A stretch of DNA of 28,795 bases from GCA-2861595 sp035536185 (GCA_035536185.1 DATLOM010000046.1:1-28795), one strand, 5' to 3'; counted from the first letter of the stretch, positions 14,151 through 22,119 are shown. Notes: generated by a model not told the origin, from the sequence alone. Numbers and translations: made by a program.

Positions 14151-16349
14151 TCACAGGATCGGGAGCGTCCGGGGCCGGGTGGTGGTCGTCGTCGAGGTCG
14201 TAGTCGATTCGGGGGTGGTGGGCGTCTCGTAATAGGTCGTGGTGGTCGTCGGCGGTTCCGTGTAGGGGACGGTCTGGCCGGGCAGCGTGCTGCTCGTGGT
14301 CGAGGTGGCAGTCAGCGGTAACGGCACGTCGAAGTCCACCGGAGGCACATCCTTCAGGGCCTCCGACATGAACGCCTTCCACGTCTCGGCCGGGATCGAT
14401 CCACCGGTCACCCGCTCCAGCCCCTTGACGTTGCGCAAGGGCACGTTCCCTGTCTTGTCCCCGATCCACACGGCCGTCGACAGCTGTGGGGTGTAGCCGA
14501 CGAACCAGGCGTTGGCGAACTCCTGGGACGTGCCGGTTTTGCCCGCCGCGGGCCGGCCGATGTCGGCCCGGGTTCCGGTGCCGCCGGTGATCACACCCCG
14601 CAGGACGTCGGTGACGTTCTCGGCGATGATCTCCTCGACGACCCTTCTCGGCCGGCGCTTGCGGTTGTCCTCCACGAACTTCCCCTCCGGGTTCTTGGCC
14701 CATAGCACCGGTGTCGGCTCCAACCGCGTGCCGCCGGTGGCGAAGGTGCCGAAGGCCGAAGCCATGTCCAGGGGCGACACCTCCTGGGCGCCCAGCGCAT
14801 AGCTCGGGCCGTGGACCTGGGGGTTGGCCACCCACGCCGAGGTGATGCCCAGGTTCTTGGCCATCTCCGCTACCTCGGGAACACCCACGTTGAGGATGAC
14901 CTGGGCGTACACCGTGTTGTACGACTTAGCCGTGGCCTCCCGCAAGGACGCGCTGCCACCGGAGGTCCCCTCGAAGTTCTCGATCACACAGCCTTTGTCA
15001 CCCGTGCAGTTGGGGATCCGGTACTGGCTGGGGGCCTTGTAGACCTTGGTGTCGAGGATCCCCTTCTTGAAGGCGGCGGCCAGCACGAAGGGCTTCCACG
15101 ACGAGCCTGGCTGGCGGCCCGTGCCCCCTCCGTCCACGGTTGCCTTCTTGGCGTCCCAGCACGTCGCTTCCACGTCGACGTGGTCGCGATGCTCGGTGCT
15201 CGGGCGGTGGCACTTCCCGAGGGCCAGGTTCACCTGCCCGTTCTCGGCGTTGAAGTCCCGACCGCCCACGAGGGACTTCACGAACCCCGTCTGCGGCTCC
15301 ACCGACACCAGAGCCATCTCCAGCGGCGGCCTGGTTCCGTCGAGGGCCGTCTTCACCGAGGCCTCGGCCAGCCCCTGGAGCCGTGGGTCGATGGTGGTCC
15401 TCACCTCCAGGCCGCCGCGGTACAAGGCGTCGCGGCCGTACTTCTTCTCCAGGTAACGACGGACGTAGTCCACGAAGTACGGGTACTTGGTGAACGGCTG
15501 CTGGGCCGGGTGCACGATGGTGGCCGTACCCGCGGCCACCGGGACGCTGCTGGCCATCCGGAGCCGCTGGCGAACGGCGTCGGAGTGCTCGGCCCGGGAG
15601 ATGAAACCCAGCTCCAGCATCCTGTCGAGCACCAACGTGCGCTTGCCCTCGGCCAGGCCCGGGTTGGCCCTGGGTTCGTAGCGGCTGGGGGCGGGTATCA
15701 GCCCGGCCAGGAGCGCCGATTCCGAGAGCGTGAGCTCGGATACCGGCTTGTGGAAGTACGTCTCGGCCGCCGCTCCCACTCCGTAGGCCCCCTCGCCCAG
15801 GTAGATCGAGGACAGGTACTTGAACAGGATCTCCTCCTTGGCCACCTTGCCGGACAGCTGGCTGGCGAGGATGGCCTCACGGACCTTCCGCGACAGCGTC
15901 CGCTCGCCTCCCGTGTAGGCCAGCTTCACGTACTGCTGGGTGATGGTGGAGCCGCCCTGGCGGTAAGAGCGCCCCTGGACGTCGGCCACCAGCGCCCGCA
16001 GCGTCCCCCGTAGGTCCAGTCCCCCATGGCGGTAGAAGTTCCTGTCCTCGGCGGCGATGACCGCCTGCTTGAGGTGCTTGGGGATGTCGGCCTTCTTCAC
16101 GGGACGGTTCTGCTCGAACTCGCTGAACTGGCCGATCTCGTCGCCGTTCACGTCGAACACCCGGCTGATCTGGCTGCCGCCGGGAGGACGGGGAACGGGC
16201 AGCGTGTCCGGCACGGGGAGGTTGAACAAGGCGATGATGATGGTGGCCACCACCACCACCGGCGCGGCTGCTGCGGCGGCGACGAAGGCGCCGGTGATCC
16301 AGCGCAGCGAGCGACCATCCTCCACCCTGTGAGTTTCGCGCAGACTCAC
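14151..16349 (-). CDS. Bifunctional class A penicillin-binding protein (GT51 + transpeptidase)
   Basis: This is a 732-residue peptidoglycan synthase. A short cytoplasmic segment and transmembrane helix (about 17-42) precede the GT51 glycosyltransferase domain with the catalytic-Glu motif AEDRNFYRHGG, then GGSTITQQYVK and the EILFKYLSSIYLG motif. The transpeptidase domain has SSWK (in QPGSSWKPF), SYN (in AKSYNTVY) and KTGT (in AGKTGTSQEF), all intact. A Thr/Pro-rich tail ends the protein. It polymerises and cross-links glycan strands outside the membrane. The longest frame starts at 16553 but overlaps a divergent small membrane gene, so GTG 16349 (GGAA nine bases upstream) is preferred; GTG 16325 is another option. 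TACCTT lies 19 bases upstream. Confidence 0.92.
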   Translation of the reverse strand: MSLRETHRVEDGRSLRWITGAFVAAAAAAPVVVVATIIIALFNLPVPDTLPVPRPPGGSQISRVFDVNGDEIGQFSEFEQNRPVKKADIPKHLKQAVIAAEDRNFYRHGGLDLRGTLRALVADVQGRSYRQGGSTITQQYVKLAYTGGERTLSRKVREAILASQLSGKVAKEEILFKYLSSIYLGEGAYGVGAAAETYFHKPVSELTLSESALLAGLIPAPSRYEPRANPGLAEGKRTLVLDRMLELGFISRAEHSDAVRQRLRMASSVPVAAGTATIVHPAQQPFTKYPYFVDYVRRYLEKKYGRDALYRGGLEVRTTIDPRLQGLAEASVKTALDGTRPPLEMALVSVEPQTGFVKSLVGGRDFNAENGQVNLALGKCHRPSTEHRDHVDVEATCWDAKKATVDGGGTGRQPGSSWKPFVLAAAFKKGILDTKVYKAPSQYRIPNCTGDKGCVIENFEGTSGGSASLREATAKSYNTVYAQVILNVGVPEVAEMAKNLGITSAWVANPQVHGPSYALGAQEVSPLDMASAFGTFATGGTRLEPTPVLWAKNPEGKFVEDNRKRRPRRVVEEIIAENVTDVLRGVITGGTGTRADIGRPAAGKTGTSQEFANAWFVGYTPQLSTAVWIGDKTGNVPLRNVKGLERVTGGSIPAETWKAFMSEALKDVPPVDFDVPLPLTATSTTSSTLPGQTVPYTEPPTTTTTYYETPTTPESTTTSTTTTTRPRTLPIL

Positions 16350-16368
16350 CGGGCGGTTCCGGGGCGGC

Positions 16369-16378
16369 AAGGTACGCT
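16369..16378. promoter_or_regulatory. Back-to-back -10 boxes sharing TA (PBP / small membrane protein)
   Basis: AAGGTACGCT contains plus-strand TACGCT (16373-16378, 11 bases before GTG 16390) and minus-strand TACCTT (16374-16369, 19 bases before GTG 16349). The boxes share the central TA. Confidence 0.45.
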
Positions 16379-16389
16379 CCGGCCGGCCC

Positions 16390-16632
16390 GTGCTGATCCT
16401 GCTCGTCTTCATCTGCCTCATCGTCGTCGTGGGCACCGTCGCGGGTCTGGCCCAGGCCGGGATGCTGCCGTGGTTCGATTCGGACAGCCGCGGCTCGCGT
16501 TCGTCGAGTGACTCCACGCTGTTCAGTAGCCCAGGGTGCCTGCTCGCTCTCATCGCCGCCTCGATCGTCTGGTTCGCGGCCTGGGGCGTGGTCCTGATCC
16601 TGTCGCTGCGCTTCCTGCGATCGGTGATCTGA
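16390..16632 (+). CDS. Small two-helix membrane protein
   Basis: This 80-residue protein starts at GTG 16390. It has two transmembrane helices (about 1-20 and 50-75) separated by a short Ser/Asp/Arg-rich loop. I recognise no family. Support comes from the clean membrane topology, the -10 box 11 bases upstream and the divergent placement against the PBP gene. It overlaps only the improbable long N-terminal extension of the PBP frame. A small membrane partner of the cell-wall genes is possible but unproven. Confidence 0.6.
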   Translation: MLILLVFICLIVVVGTVAGLAQAGMLPWFDSDSRGSRSSSDSTLFSSPGCLLALIAASIVWFAAWGVVLILSLRFLRSVI

Positions 16633-16698
16633 AGTCCGATTCACCGGCGCGGGAGACCGCGAAAGGGCAGGTTGCTGGAAGAATTGGACGCCGGCGGC

Positions 16699-16704
16699 TA
16701 CAGT
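16699..16704 (+). promoter_or_regulatory. Candidate -10 box of the M23 peptidase gene
   Basis: TACAGT lies 21 bases before GTG 16726. A GGTGGG ribosome-like site (16715-16720) lies between them, so this transcript would have a short leader. Confidence 0.4.
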
Positions 16705-16725
16705 CCGTGCATCTGGTGGGCGTAC

Positions 16726-18144
16726 GTGAAGACCCGGGTGGGACTGCGCGTCGCCACGATCGTTGCGGTCGCGACGTTCGTGGGGGTCGGCGCACTTCCC
16801 TACGCGGGCGCACAGATCGGCCCGATGCCCACCATTCCCGGGGCTGACCCGGCCCCCACCACCACCACCACCACGGCCCCACGCACCACCACGACCACGG
16901 CGGCGCCGCTGCTGCCGGGGATCGACCCGCAGAAGCCGCCGAACCCCGTGCCCACGACGGCGGCGCCCAAGCCGCCGCCGCCTGCACCGGCGCCCCCGCC
17001 GCCTGTCGGCGTCCCCGGCAACGGGCTGGGTGACAGTGGCGCCGTGCCGGCCGACGCCGGGCCCTTCCCCGCCGACCTGGCCGCCCTCAGCCGCTCGGTG
17101 AGGCGGACGGGCTCACGCAACACCACTGCGCTGGTGGATGCGTTGCGCGAGCTGGAGGGGCTGGGCCTGACCCGGGAGGAGGCCATGCGCATCGGCATGG
17201 GCCAGTTCCCCGTCGGCGGCTACGCCAACTACTCCCACGACTGGTGGTTCCCCCGCTTCGGCCCCGGCTGGCGCCTGCACCAGGGCACCGACGTCTTCGC
17301 GGCCAGGGGAACCCCGGTTCGCGCTCCGACCAGCGGAACCATCCGGTGGGCCGGCGGGGGGCTGGGTGGCATCGCCGCCTATGTCGTCGAGCCCAGTGGC
17401 ACGTACTTCTACCTCGCCCACCTCGACCGCCGGCCCGACGGTCAACGTGACGGGCAGGCCGTGCAGGTGGGCGACACCGTCGGCTACGTGGGTTCGTCCG
17501 GGAACGCCGAGGGCGGCTCCCCCCACCTGCACTTCGAGTACCACCCGGCCGTGAAGTTCGTCACCAAGGGCAAGGGCAAGAGGCAGACCACGGTGGCCGT
17601 TCCCCTCAAGGTGCGGCCGGGAACGGTCCTGCCCGCGGTGGACCCGAAGCCCTTCCTGGACCTCTCCCTGCAGCACGCCACCGCCAACGTCGGCGGCCTG
17701 CTCGCCACGTACCGGGCCAGCCACGATGCGGCCAAGGCCGCCGCCGCCGCGGCTCCGGCTGCACCGGTGGACGCCTCCGAGGCTCTCGCCGGCGCCACCG
17801 CCCTCGGTGGCGTTCACGCCTCCGCGCAGCTTTCGCCCGGCGAGACGATGGCCCGGTTCCCGCTCGCCGCCCTCGCCTTCCTGCTGGTGCTGGTGGTTGG
17901 GTCGCTCACGCCGGTGCTGTCACCCAGCCGCGCCTCCCTCACTGGCGGGAGGCGCCGGCGTCATCCGGTGGCGCCGATCTGCGCCGAGGCGGGGCCCGTG
18001 CCGGAGACGAAGGCGGCGGCCGATGACGGTGGCGGCGGCGGCAAGGTCGCCGGCGGTGCCGGGGCGAGTGGGAGACGCAGCGGGACCCGCCGGCGCAAGC
18101 GACGAACCGGGGTCGCGGCGCGGGCCAGGCGCACCCCGGCGTAA
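16726..18144 (+). CDS. Secreted M23-family peptidase with C-terminal membrane segment
   Basis: This is a 472-residue protein with a signal peptide (1-30, ending YAGAQ), a Thr/Pro-rich linker (about 40-100), a helical segment (115-160) and an M23 (LytM-type) domain at about 180-300. Zinc ligands are intact: H185 and D189 in LHQGTD and the HLH pair (H267/H269) in PHLHFEYH, with H232 in YLAHLD as catalytic-site His. Such enzymes cut peptidoglycan cross-bridges or activate amidases. After an Ala-rich spacer a transmembrane helix (about 377-397) and a long basic tail follow. GTG 16726 is preferred over the longer frame because it begins the signal peptide and has GGTGGG upstream. Its last 184 bp overlap the convergent glycosyltransferase gene. 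Confidence 0.87.
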   Translation: MKTRVGLRVATIVAVATFVGVGALPYAGAQIGPMPTIPGADPAPTTTTTTAPRTTTTTAAPLLPGIDPQKPPNPVPTTAAPKPPPPAPAPPPPVGVPGNGLGDSGAVPADAGPFPADLAALSRSVRRTGSRNTTALVDALRELEGLGLTREEAMRIGMGQFPVGGYANYSHDWWFPRFGPGWRLHQGTDVFAARGTPVRAPTSGTIRWAGGGLGGIAAYVVEPSGTYFYLAHLDRRPDGQRDGQAVQVGDTVGYVGSSGNAEGGSPHLHFEYHPAVKFVTKGKGKRQTTVAVPLKVRPGTVLPAVDPKPFLDLSLQHATANVGGLLATYRASHDAAKAAAAAAPAAPVDASEALAGATALGGVHASAQLSPGETMARFPLAALAFLLVLVVGSLTPVLSPSRASLTGGRRRRHPVAPICAEAGPVPETKAAADDGGGGGKVAGGAGASGRRSGTRRRKRRTGVAARARRTPA

Positions 18145-19046
18145 GGCACGCCTCCCTGCACGCGGCGGCCCAGCGCCAGCCACGAGCACAAGGCCCGCTC
18201 GGCCACCCACACCGGCGCCAGCAGTGAGCAGGAGGCGGGGAAGACCCTGGTGCCGCCGGCCCTTCGCCGGCCCGACTCCGCGAGCATCACGGTGGCGCCT
18301 ATGCCGGCGGCCAGCGCCCCGAACCGCCGGCGCGCGACCAACCAGGTCGTCAGCGGCAGCAGGGCCAGGCTCGTCACCATCCGAGCCGGGCGGGCGAGCT
18401 CGTCGTAGGCCTGGCGGACCCTCTGGCCCCAGAAGTGGGGCGTCGTCGGCGGTAGCCGGCGCACGAGGCAGCCGGGATCGTCGGCCACGGTGCCACCGAA
18501 GGCCTCGATCGTCCGCATGATCTCGAGGTTCTCGAACAGCACGTCACCGTCGTACCCGCCCATGGCGAGCACGGTCGACCGCCGTACGCCCAACGTTCCG
18601 GGGAAGTCGCCGCCGAGGGCGCGGTTCACCAGTGAGCGGGCGGTGTCCCACCTCGCGTGCCACGGCAGGGGCGAGAAGTAGTTCTGGGGCCGCACCAGGT
18701 CGGCGGTGGCGAGGCCGGCGACGAGACGTTCCAACTCGGCGCGGGTGTACCTCACGTCGTCGTCGGCCACCACGACGGCGTCGTGGGTGGCCCGCCTCAC
18801 GCCGGTGAGGACGCCGTTCACCTTGCCGTAGAGGAAGCGGAGATCAGGGTCGGGCGGGAGATGGAGGGAGAACGACCCCCACAGTCGGTGATGCTCCGCG
18901 AACAGCGGGCCCGGAGAGCCGTCCACCACGATGACCTCCACAGGTGCCGACAGCTCCCGCAGGTAGCCCGTCAGCTCCTCGGCCGGTCCGGGAGAGGTCC
19001 ACCGCAGGGGAAGGACGTAACTGGCAGCCAGACGCTCCTGCACCAC
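17961..19046 (-). CDS. Family 2 glycosyltransferase, membrane-associated
   Basis: The 361-residue protein has a GT-A fold: strand EVIVVDGS (about 37-44), KVNGVLTGVRRATHDAVVVADDDVRYT with the metal-binding acidic motif ADDDV (94-98), and GGDFPGTLGVRRST. Hydrophobic stretches (about 235-275) suggest membrane attachment. The last 60 residues are basic then Pro/Ala-rich and overlap the 3' end of the M23 gene on the other strand. It probably transfers a sugar to a lipid, sterol or carotenoid-type acceptor (inference). GTG 19046 follows the stop of the diiron-type gene by three bases, so the two are almost certainly coupled. The start is ambiguous by one codon (GTG GTG). Confidence 0.82.
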   Translation of the reverse strand: MVQERLAASYVLPLRWTSPGPAEELTGYLRELSAPVEVIVVDGSPGPLFAEHHRLWGSFSLHLPPDPDLRFLYGKVNGVLTGVRRATHDAVVVADDDVRYTRAELERLVAGLATADLVRPQNYFSPLPWHARWDTARSLVNRALGGDFPGTLGVRRSTVLAMGGYDGDVLFENLEIMRTIEAFGGTVADDPGCLVRRLPPTTPHFWGQRVRQAYDELARPARMVTSLALLPLTTWLVARRRFGALAAGIGATVMLAESGRRRAGGTRVFPASCSLLAPVWVAERALCSWLALGRRVQGGVPYAGVRLARAATPVRRLRRRVPLRLPLAPAPPATLPPPPPSSAAAFVSGTGPASAQIGATG

Positions 19047-19049
19047 CGT

Positions 19050-20102
19050 TCATGCCCCTGAGGGTGTGAGAGGAGGTGTGAGCAGCGAGCCTTCGCCCTT
19101 CCCCCAGCGATCCAGGACCTCTGCGGTGAAGCGGCCCTCGACGGCCATGACGGCCCGGGCGCCGAAGAGGATGTCGGCTCCGAGGACGGGCTCGTCGAGG
19201 GCCAGCCGGGCGGCCATGTCGCGGGCGGCGACGTGTTGATGATGGGCGTCGGCGAGGACATGGACGTCGTAGAAGCGACGGGCGCGCTTGCTCAACCCAA
19301 GGCGCGACAGCGCCCGTGAGTACCGGCCCATCGGGGCTACCGACGTCATCTCGAACATGGCCAGATGACCCACCAGGGCGCCGCGCAGGCGCCGGTGCAG
19401 CCCGAACAGGGAGATCAGGTTCACCGTGGCGAGAGTGAAGCCGGGGATCAGGTCGAGGTAGGCGCCGTAGCCGCTGTCCAGCCCCAGCTCCTCCATGGTG
19501 ACGGCGAACAGTGAGGAGTGCATTTGCGCCTCCTGCCCTGCGCCGTACTCGTCGGACTGGATCTCCACCATCGCCGCCTTGGCGCCCCCGGCGATACGGG
19601 GTATCGCCCAGGTGTGGGGATCGGCCTCCTTCAGCTGGTACGCCGAACGGTGGACGGCCAGCTCCCGCACCTGGTCGATCGTCGCCGACCGCTCCACGAA
19701 AGAGGACAGCGAGGGCCCCTTCCCGGCCGAGGCAAGTGACCACAGCTGATCCTCCACGCTCTCGTGGCCGGAAGAGGGGGGAACCGCGGCGGCCACCAGC
19801 GAGCGCACCCCACGCTCGAAGACCGCCTCCAGCTCAGCCCGGAACCTCAGAAGCTCCGGATGCCATTCCCAGCTCTCATCGACCTCGGCGAAGGAGCGGT
19901 AGTGGAGCTCGTAACAGACGTAGAGGGCGAGCTGGAAGTCGTCAGTGCACCAGGAACAGCCCAAAACGGGCGGCCACGCCTCCAGGTGGTGGGGCGGCTC
20001 CATCAGGTGCCCCAGGAGGTAGGCGCTGAGCGGCCCCCGCGCCGCGGGTAGAACCGGCGAGGAGGCCGGGGCTCGTACCTCCACGGCTGAGGGGGGGACC
20101 AT
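19050..20102 (-). CDS. Iron-containing redox enzyme (haem-oxygenase-like diiron fold)
   Basis: This 350-residue all-helical protein resembles the iron-containing redox enzyme group of haem-oxygenase-like diiron oxidases (HDO). Possible ligands are E147 and H151 (VRELAVHRS), E185 and H195 (DEYGAGQEAQMHSSLF), E251 (MFEMTS), and H281, D285 and H288 (FYDVHVLADAHHQH). The family includes UndA-type fatty-acid decarboxylases and N-oxygenases; the substrate here is unknown. It is upstream of and nearly touching the GT2 gene, which suggests the product is then glycosylated. ATG 20102 has AAGGA nine bases upstream and is preferred over the 16-residue longer frame. Confidence 0.8.
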   Translation of the reverse strand: MVPPSAVEVRAPASSPVLPAARGPLSAYLLGHLMEPPHHLEAWPPVLGCSWCTDDFQLALYVCYELHYRSFAEVDESWEWHPELLRFRAELEAVFERGVRSLVAAAVPPSSGHESVEDQLWSLASAGKGPSLSSFVERSATIDQVRELAVHRSAYQLKEADPHTWAIPRIAGGAKAAMVEIQSDEYGAGQEAQMHSSLFAVTMEELGLDSGYGAYLDLIPGFTLATVNLISLFGLHRRLRGALVGHLAMFEMTSVAPMGRYSRALSRLGLSKRARRFYDVHVLADAHHQHVAARDMAARLALDEPVLGADILFGARAVMAVEGRFTAEVLDRWGKGEGSLLTPPLTPSGA

Positions 20103-20146
20103 GGCGGGGTCCTTCCCGCCGAGGCCCCTGTCAATACTTGAGGCTC

Positions 20147-20584
20147 TCAATCGGCTCCGCCGAGGACGTCCGGCAGCTCATCCTCGTCGGCTCCCGATAC
20201 TCCCGGCCCGGCCACGGCCGCCAGCCGCTCGACGCCGGCCACGATCCCGCCGGCGATGTCGCCGGTGGCGAAACGCTGCGTCATGTCGGCGACCGCCTCG
20301 GCACACGCAGCATCCGGCACCCGCTCGCGAACGGCAGGAGAGGTGACCACCTCCACCCGTCGCTGATCGGGCGCTACGAGGACGAGCACGGCTGGGCGCA
20401 GGTGAAGGCCGGCCTGGACGAACAGCGCCTCGGCATGGGCATGGGCGTCTCCCTCAGCGGGCCCCAGTACGACGCAGAACTGCAGCCCCGTCGTCTCCTC
20501 GGCGGTGTCCACCGCCTCGCCCACCCGATGGTGCTCGGCCTTGCTCAGCTTCAGCTTCGCTCCGCCCTTCCGCCTACCAACCAC
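20147..20584 (-). CDS. DUF5130-like (TPM-related) protein
   Basis: The 145-residue soluble protein contains LSKAEHHRVGEAVDTAEETTGLQFCVVLGPAEGD, AVLVLVAPDQRRVEVVTSPAVRERV and MTQRFATGDIAGGIVAGVERLA, matching actinobacterial DUF5130 proteins. These are a short TPM-like fold: GRRKGGAKLKLS precedes the domain and no signal or membrane segment is present. The longest frame is 264 residues, but its first 119 residues are the Gly-rich TPM gene read in another frame. GTG 20584 has GGAGGAGGAG seven bases upstream and overlaps the TPM stop by 11 bases, so it is translated by coupling. It follows a true TPM gene, a TPM pair in one operon. Confidence 0.8.
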   Translation of the reverse strand: MVGRRKGGAKLKLSKAEHHRVGEAVDTAEETTGLQFCVVLGPAEGDAHAHAEALFVQAGLHLRPAVLVLVAPDQRRVEVVTSPAVRERVPDAACAEAVADMTQRFATGDIAGGIVAGVERLAAVAGPGVSGADEDELPDVLGGAD

Positions 20585-21392
20585 CGCTCGCTCCTCCTCC
20601 TCCGAAACCGCCACCACCACCGCCTCCGAACCCACCACCGAACCCGCCTCCCCCGCCGCCCCGGTGGCCGCCGCCGAACCCGCCCCCGCCGAGGCCGCCA
20701 CCCCAGAAGATGGGGGCGCCGAAGCCACCGCCGAAGCCGCCGAACCCGCCGCGGCCCCTCCTCCGCCCGCCACCGAGCAGACCGAGGCCGAGCACCGGCA
20801 GCACGAACAGCAACGGCCAGGCTGATCCGCCGCCCTCTGAACCGGTGTCCTCCTGAGGAGGCGCCGGCACGGGACCTGCCTCGGTGTCCCCGAGAACTTG
20901 ACGGATGGCGACGGTGCCCTCCACCACCGCGCCCCCGACATCGCCCTCCCGGAGCCGGAGGATCACGCGATCGCGGATCCGCCCTGACTGCAGATCGGTC
21001 AGCGTTCCTTCCAGGCCCCGTCCCACCTCGATGCGCAGCCTGCGGTCCTCGATGGCGATCAGCAACAACACACCGTTGTCCTCCCCCTTCTCCCCCACGC
21101 CCCATTCGCGGGCCAGGTCGATGGTGTAATCCTCGAGGGAGCTCCTTCCCGTGGTGCGCACCACAGCCACCGCCACCTGGTTCCCCGAGCGTCTCTGGTA
21201 GTCGTTCAACGCCGCGTTCACCTGCGTCTCCACGTCGTCGGGAACGGCGCCGGCCGCGTCGACCACGGGTGCGGTGAAGTCAGGGAAGTCCTGGGCGGAG
21301 GAGGCCCGGGCCCCACCGAGCAGGACCAGGACCACGGCGAAAGCCATCCCCGCCGCCGCCAGCGGGCGAGCCCGCCGGCGGCGGGGCATCAC
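20574..21392 (-). CDS. TPM-domain protein, secreted and membrane-anchored, Gly-rich tail
   Basis: This 272-residue protein has a signal peptide (about 9-34), a TPM domain (about 36-165, with VTG-like sequence and NGVLLLIAIEDRRLRIEVGRGLEG), a transmembrane helix (about 194-213) and a long Gly/Phe-rich tail ending GGW. TPM proteins are often found next to LemA and can act in photosystem or envelope quality control, or as phosphatases; in bacteria the role is unsettled. Its start overlaps the LemA stop (TGATG region): GTG 21392 and ATG 21389 are both possible. Confidence 0.88.
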   Translation of the reverse strand: MMPRRRRARPLAAAGMAFAVVLVLLGGARASSAQDFPDFTAPVVDAAGAVPDDVETQVNAALNDYQRRSGNQVAVAVVRTTGRSSLEDYTIDLAREWGVGEKGEDNGVLLLIAIEDRRLRIEVGRGLEGTLTDLQSGRIRDRVILRLREGDVGGAVVEGTVAIRQVLGDTEAGPVPAPPQEDTGSEGGGSAWPLLFVLPVLGLGLLGGGRRRGRGGFGGFGGGFGAPIFWGGGLGGGGFGGGHRGGGGGGFGGGFGGGGGGGFGGGGASGGW

Positions 21393-22006
21393 CGAGGTGT
21401 GGGGTCCGGATCGTTGCCCAGGTCGACCTGCGGAGCATCCTCGGCACCGGCCTTGGCCTCGAACAGAGGTTTCTTGTCGAAGCCGAAGATCCCGGCGACC
21501 AGGCTGCGGGGGAAGCGCCGGATGCTGGCGTTGTAGTCGGTCGCCGCACCGTTGTAATCACGCCGAGCCTGGCCCACGCGGTTCTCGGTGCCTTCGATCT
21601 GGGTCTGAAGGTCCCGGACGTTCTCGCTGCTGCGCAGCTGGGGAAAGTTCTCGACTATGGCGATCAGCCGGCCGAGACCCGTCTCGATCCGGTCGGAGGC
21701 CGCCGCCTTGTCCTCGGGGTTGGCCGCACCCGTATAAGCGGCTCGGGCCCGGGCGAGCTCGCCGAACACCTCCTGCTCCTGGTTCAGGATCCCCCTGACG
21801 GCGGCGACCAGGTTCGGGATCAGGTCGATCCGCCGCTGCAGCTGCGCGTCGAGATCGGCAAACGACTGATCGACGGCCGCCTCCTTGTCGACCATGCCGT
21901 TGTAGGACGCGATGAGGGGCAGCACGACCACGAGGAAGATGCCGGCCAGGATCGCCACCGGCACGAACCAGCGCCGCGATCGAATCGACGAGAGTGACGC
22001 GGTCAT
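21389..22006 (-). CDS. lemA: LemA-family protein
   Basis: The 205-residue protein has an N-terminal transmembrane helix (about 13-34) and a coiled-coil LemA core: NGMVDKEAAVDQSFADLDAQLQRRIDLIPNLV, ENFPQLRSSENVRDLQTQIEGTENRV and AATDYNASIRRFPRSLVAGIFGFDKKPLFEA. This is a typical full-length LemA protein on the outer face of the membrane. LemA proteins are commonly linked with TPM proteins as here. ATG 22006 follows GGTGAGCCC. A second identical unit (GGTGAGCCCC ATG) lies just upstream and encodes a four-codon mini-frame that ends as ATGA on this start, so translation could be coupled. Confidence 0.93.
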   Translation of the reverse strand: MTASLSSIRSRRWFVPVAILAGIFLVVVLPLIASYNGMVDKEAAVDQSFADLDAQLQRRIDLIPNLVAAVRGILNQEQEVFGELARARAAYTGAANPEDKAAASDRIETGLGRLIAIVENFPQLRSSENVRDLQTQIEGTENRVGQARRDYNGAATDYNASIRRFPRSLVAGIFGFDKKPLFEAKAGAEDAPQVDLGNDPDPTPR

Positions 22007-22017
22007 GGGCTCACCAT
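22003..22017 (-). CDS. Four-codon mini-ORF overlapping the lemA start
   Basis: ATG GTG AGC CCA TGA (Met-Val-Ser-Pro-stop) is followed by the lemA ATG in an ATGA overlap. TACGGT lies seven bases before the mini-ORF ATG, so ribosomes could initiate on a leaderless mRNA and reinitiate at lemA. Too short to support on its own, and it may be only a duplicated start region. Confidence 0.3.
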   Translation of the reverse strand: MVSP

Positions 22018-22024
22018 GGGGCTC

Positions 22025-22030
22025 ACCGTA
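22025..22030 (-). promoter_or_regulatory. Candidate -10 box of the lemA operon
   Basis: Minus-strand TACGGT lies seven bases before ATG 22017 and 18 bases before the lemA ATG 22006. Confidence 0.4.
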
Positions 22031-22054
22031 CCAGCCGCCCCTGAGGCCGACGCC

Positions 22055-22080
22055 GGTTGAGCCGCGCCGTCAACGGGTAG
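22055..22080 (+). promoter_or_regulatory. Possible stress-sigma-type promoter
   Basis: GGTTG (22055-22059), a 15-base spacer and GGGTAG (22075-22080) resemble GGTTT-N14-16-GGGTA promoters used by SigB/SigF-type factors. It lies about 40 bp before the small acidic protein gene. Weak, because the -35 part is only a partial match. Confidence 0.25.
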
Positions 22081-22119
22081 TGGAACAGAGGACCCAATGC
22101 ACGAAAGAGGAGGACGAAC

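Noticed and set aside
14811..16013. 400-residue plus-strand frame
   Set aside because: It is antisense to the PBP gene, whose active-site motifs are intact.
16350..16553. N-terminal 68-residue extension of the PBP
   Set aside because: It is Ser/Arg/Pro-rich, unlike a PBP N-terminus, and is opposite a plausible membrane protein gene.
18676..18686. AAGTAGTTCTG, identical to part of the palindromic element arm
   Set aside because: It lies inside the glycosyltransferase coding sequence (codons for QNYF), has no second arm nearby and is short enough to be chance.
20129..20134. TTGACA on the minus strand before the diiron-enzyme gene
   Set aside because: No -10 box follows at 16-19 bases, so an internal promoter is not supported.
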